Below the pieces are notes generated by a model. It made no database searches and was not told the origin of the DNA. It was given only the letters and a program-made list of their open reading frames with translations. From Rhea pennata (taxonomy: Eukaryota; Chordata; Aves; Rheiformes; Rheidae), in the NCBI RefSeq assembly GCF_028389875.1, contig NC_084663.1:211761876-211825875 (forward strand): DNA of 64,000 nucleotides, given 5' to 3'. The translations under genes were made by a program, and so were the position numbers. Position 1 is the stretch's first letter. Each line of letters opens with the position of its first letter. Below are positions 62,387 through 64,000 of the stretch, one piece after another.

Positions 62387-64000
62387 CTAATAAATCATTC
62401 ATTAACAGTCCATTTCAGTGGGATTGTTGTTTCCAAGCACTGTATTTATCTATTTGAAACAACCTTAATATAGTTAAGGGGGGAAGTAGTTAAGGCTTGG
62501 TCATTACCTGATGTTTAATGATCCAGGGCCCTATGAGCTAAGCTGGGAAGCGGTGGTTCTGCTCTCTGTTTTTGAAGATCTGGATGGTTTAAAGGGGATT
62601 TGTGGAGTTACTATGGTGATTGGTGCCTGATAAGACCAGAGATGGATGATGGAAGTGCGTTGCAAACACATACATTCAGATCTTGCTGCCCTCCGTGTTG
62701 CAATATTCAAAGATTGCAATATCGCTAGCCTGTAAATTAGGGTGAAAATGCCCCTTGCACCTTGCACTGCTCCCCCAGATTACCAGCCCTGGAGATGTAA
62801 ATGGCTGAATGCTTTTCACTGCACAGTTATATTAAACCGCAATTACTTTTTGCTGCCTTACTTGTTTGTTAGAGTTTTTAAAATGGCAACACACTACATT
62901 GGTTTGTTGGACCTTCCTTCAGTTCCTGCCTTTAGGTTTTGCTTCCACGTTTCTCTTCCTGTTCAGAAACTAGAGGATAGGTAGTGACATGCTGGGTCAA
63001 GTCTTTCAGCTGGTGTTATACAGGGAACCTCTCTGCTATCGTTGCGGAGAGCAGGGTGTATCATTTCTGCCTTATCTAGGATTATGTGACCCTAAATTCC
63101 TAAATTTTTTTTGCGTGCTAATTACATTTCAAATCTGAATCCCCGTTTTGTGAAGGGCTCACGTGTTAACAGCTGTGGGAAGCTACTCCAAGGATGCTGT
63201 GCCTCCACCTCCGAAAAGCGACATGTATGAAATACGCTGAAAATTTTCATCCTGAGCAGACGATAAGTGTATGGATGGATGTATATGGAGAGCCCACCTG
63301 TAGTCTGTAAATAATTCAAATGTTAATCGTTGTGCTTGGCGCTTCGGTGGTGGTTTTTACTTCAGTAACACCTCGAGCCCTCGAGCAATTATCAGGATCC
63401 CGCTGTGCAGAGCGTGATACACGCAGTAAGAAAGGGCAATCTATATCCCAGAGAGTTCTCTCTCTGGCTGTAAAATTCAGCCTTCAGAGAAAGTATCATT
63501 GCACAAACGAAAAACAAATTTTTTTTTTTTTACTCTTGTTCATCATGACAATTAACCGCGATCTGCTTCGTGTGATTATGGAGCTGTATTCTGTCACTGC
63601 TGGGCTGATAGGAAAGTGCTCAGTGTCTTGCACTACAAGGATAAAATTCCCCCAATGCCTATATTATAAGAAATGTTGCAGGAGTAAGAATGCTGCCCTT
63701 TTTTGAGGCAGCAGCCCACAGCATTTCTAGTATTGTGGAAGCTGTACCTGGGCCATTTGGTATGTAAGAGCCATAAGGCTCACCTTAACTTTATTTTTTT
63801 TATCATTAGCCGTGGCTGAGTGCTTTGTAAAAATGCAATATCTAACTTTGTCCTTGTGCAAGGAAAGAAAATAGTCTCGCCCCACAGACACCAGACAAAT
63901 GAGATTTGCTCCTGGTGCTGCCATTAACTTCATGACTGTCCCTGGCTGAAGCCTTTTAGTTGCACCGTGCCTTGGTTTTCTACATGATCTGTGAAACTAG

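Larger units (their letters stand above)
33249..64000 (+). other. TENM4: TENM4 intron after the second coding exon (continues past the window)
   Basis: The donor GTAAGTG at 33249 opens an intron whose acceptor is not found here. The expected next peptide, a proline-, histidine- and serine-rich cytoplasmic segment, does not appear in any forward frame. Within the intron are CR1 pieces near 36.9-37.4 and 60.1 kb, MIR-like SINEs at 53.1 and 55.1 kb, CpG-rich blocks at 44.8-45.4 and 46.65-46.9 kb, many poly-T runs, an AT dinucleotide repeat at 45.8 kb and a long pyrimidine tract at 58.3 kb. Otherwise nothing gene-like is seen. Confidence 0.85.

Noticed and set aside
1..64000. CRISPR arrays, operons, plasmid or phage features
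   Set aside because: None seen; spliced teneurin exons, CR1 elements and CpG depletion show vertebrate nuclear DNA.

Overview
The window reads as vertebrate, almost certainly avian, nuclear DNA. It is intron-rich and AT-leaning, with only two convincing protein-coding exons in 64 kb. It carries several copies of the CR1 LINE with the bird-type 3' end, plus a thin scatter of decayed tRNA-derived (MIR-like) SINEs. There is no sign of bacterial or viral gene organisation.

The gene is teneurin-4 (TENM4/ODZ4) on the + strand. The first coding exon (28624-28912, start codon at 28690) and the next coding exon (32979-33248) join in phase 1 and encode residues 1-164 of the cytoplasmic teneurin N-terminal domain. 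The paralogue is called from the residues around the start ([11 protein letters not shown]), the exon junction ([15 protein letters not shown]) and the [14 protein letters not shown] and [12 protein letters not shown] blocks. I found no later TENM4 exon (third proline-rich exon, membrane span, EGF repeats), so the second coding intron is longer than 30.7 kb.

Layout: 1-28623 is upstream intron or 5'-flanking sequence with CR1, L3-like CR1, MIR and simple repeats. 28624-33248 holds exon 1, a 4.07-kb intron and exon 2. 33249-64000 is intron, with inverted and forward CR1 pieces near 37 kb, CpG-rich blocks at 44.8-45.4 kb and 46.65-46.9 kb, and further MIR copies at 53.1 and 55.1 kb. Ten or more A/T homopolymer runs of 20 bases or longer punctuate the window. 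Most open reading frames are chance frames in intron sequence.

Points worth a second look are: a short upstream ORF that overlaps the TENM4 start codon; the symmetric, frame-preserving 270-bp exon 2; the intronic CpG island-like block; a 232-codon antisense frame running across the exon 2 acceptor; two perfect 11-bp hairpins, one with paired SOX/FOX-type motifs; and several AT-rich stretches that look like conserved noncoding elements. No clearly new biological system is visible. All identifications come from reading and memory of the families, without database searches.
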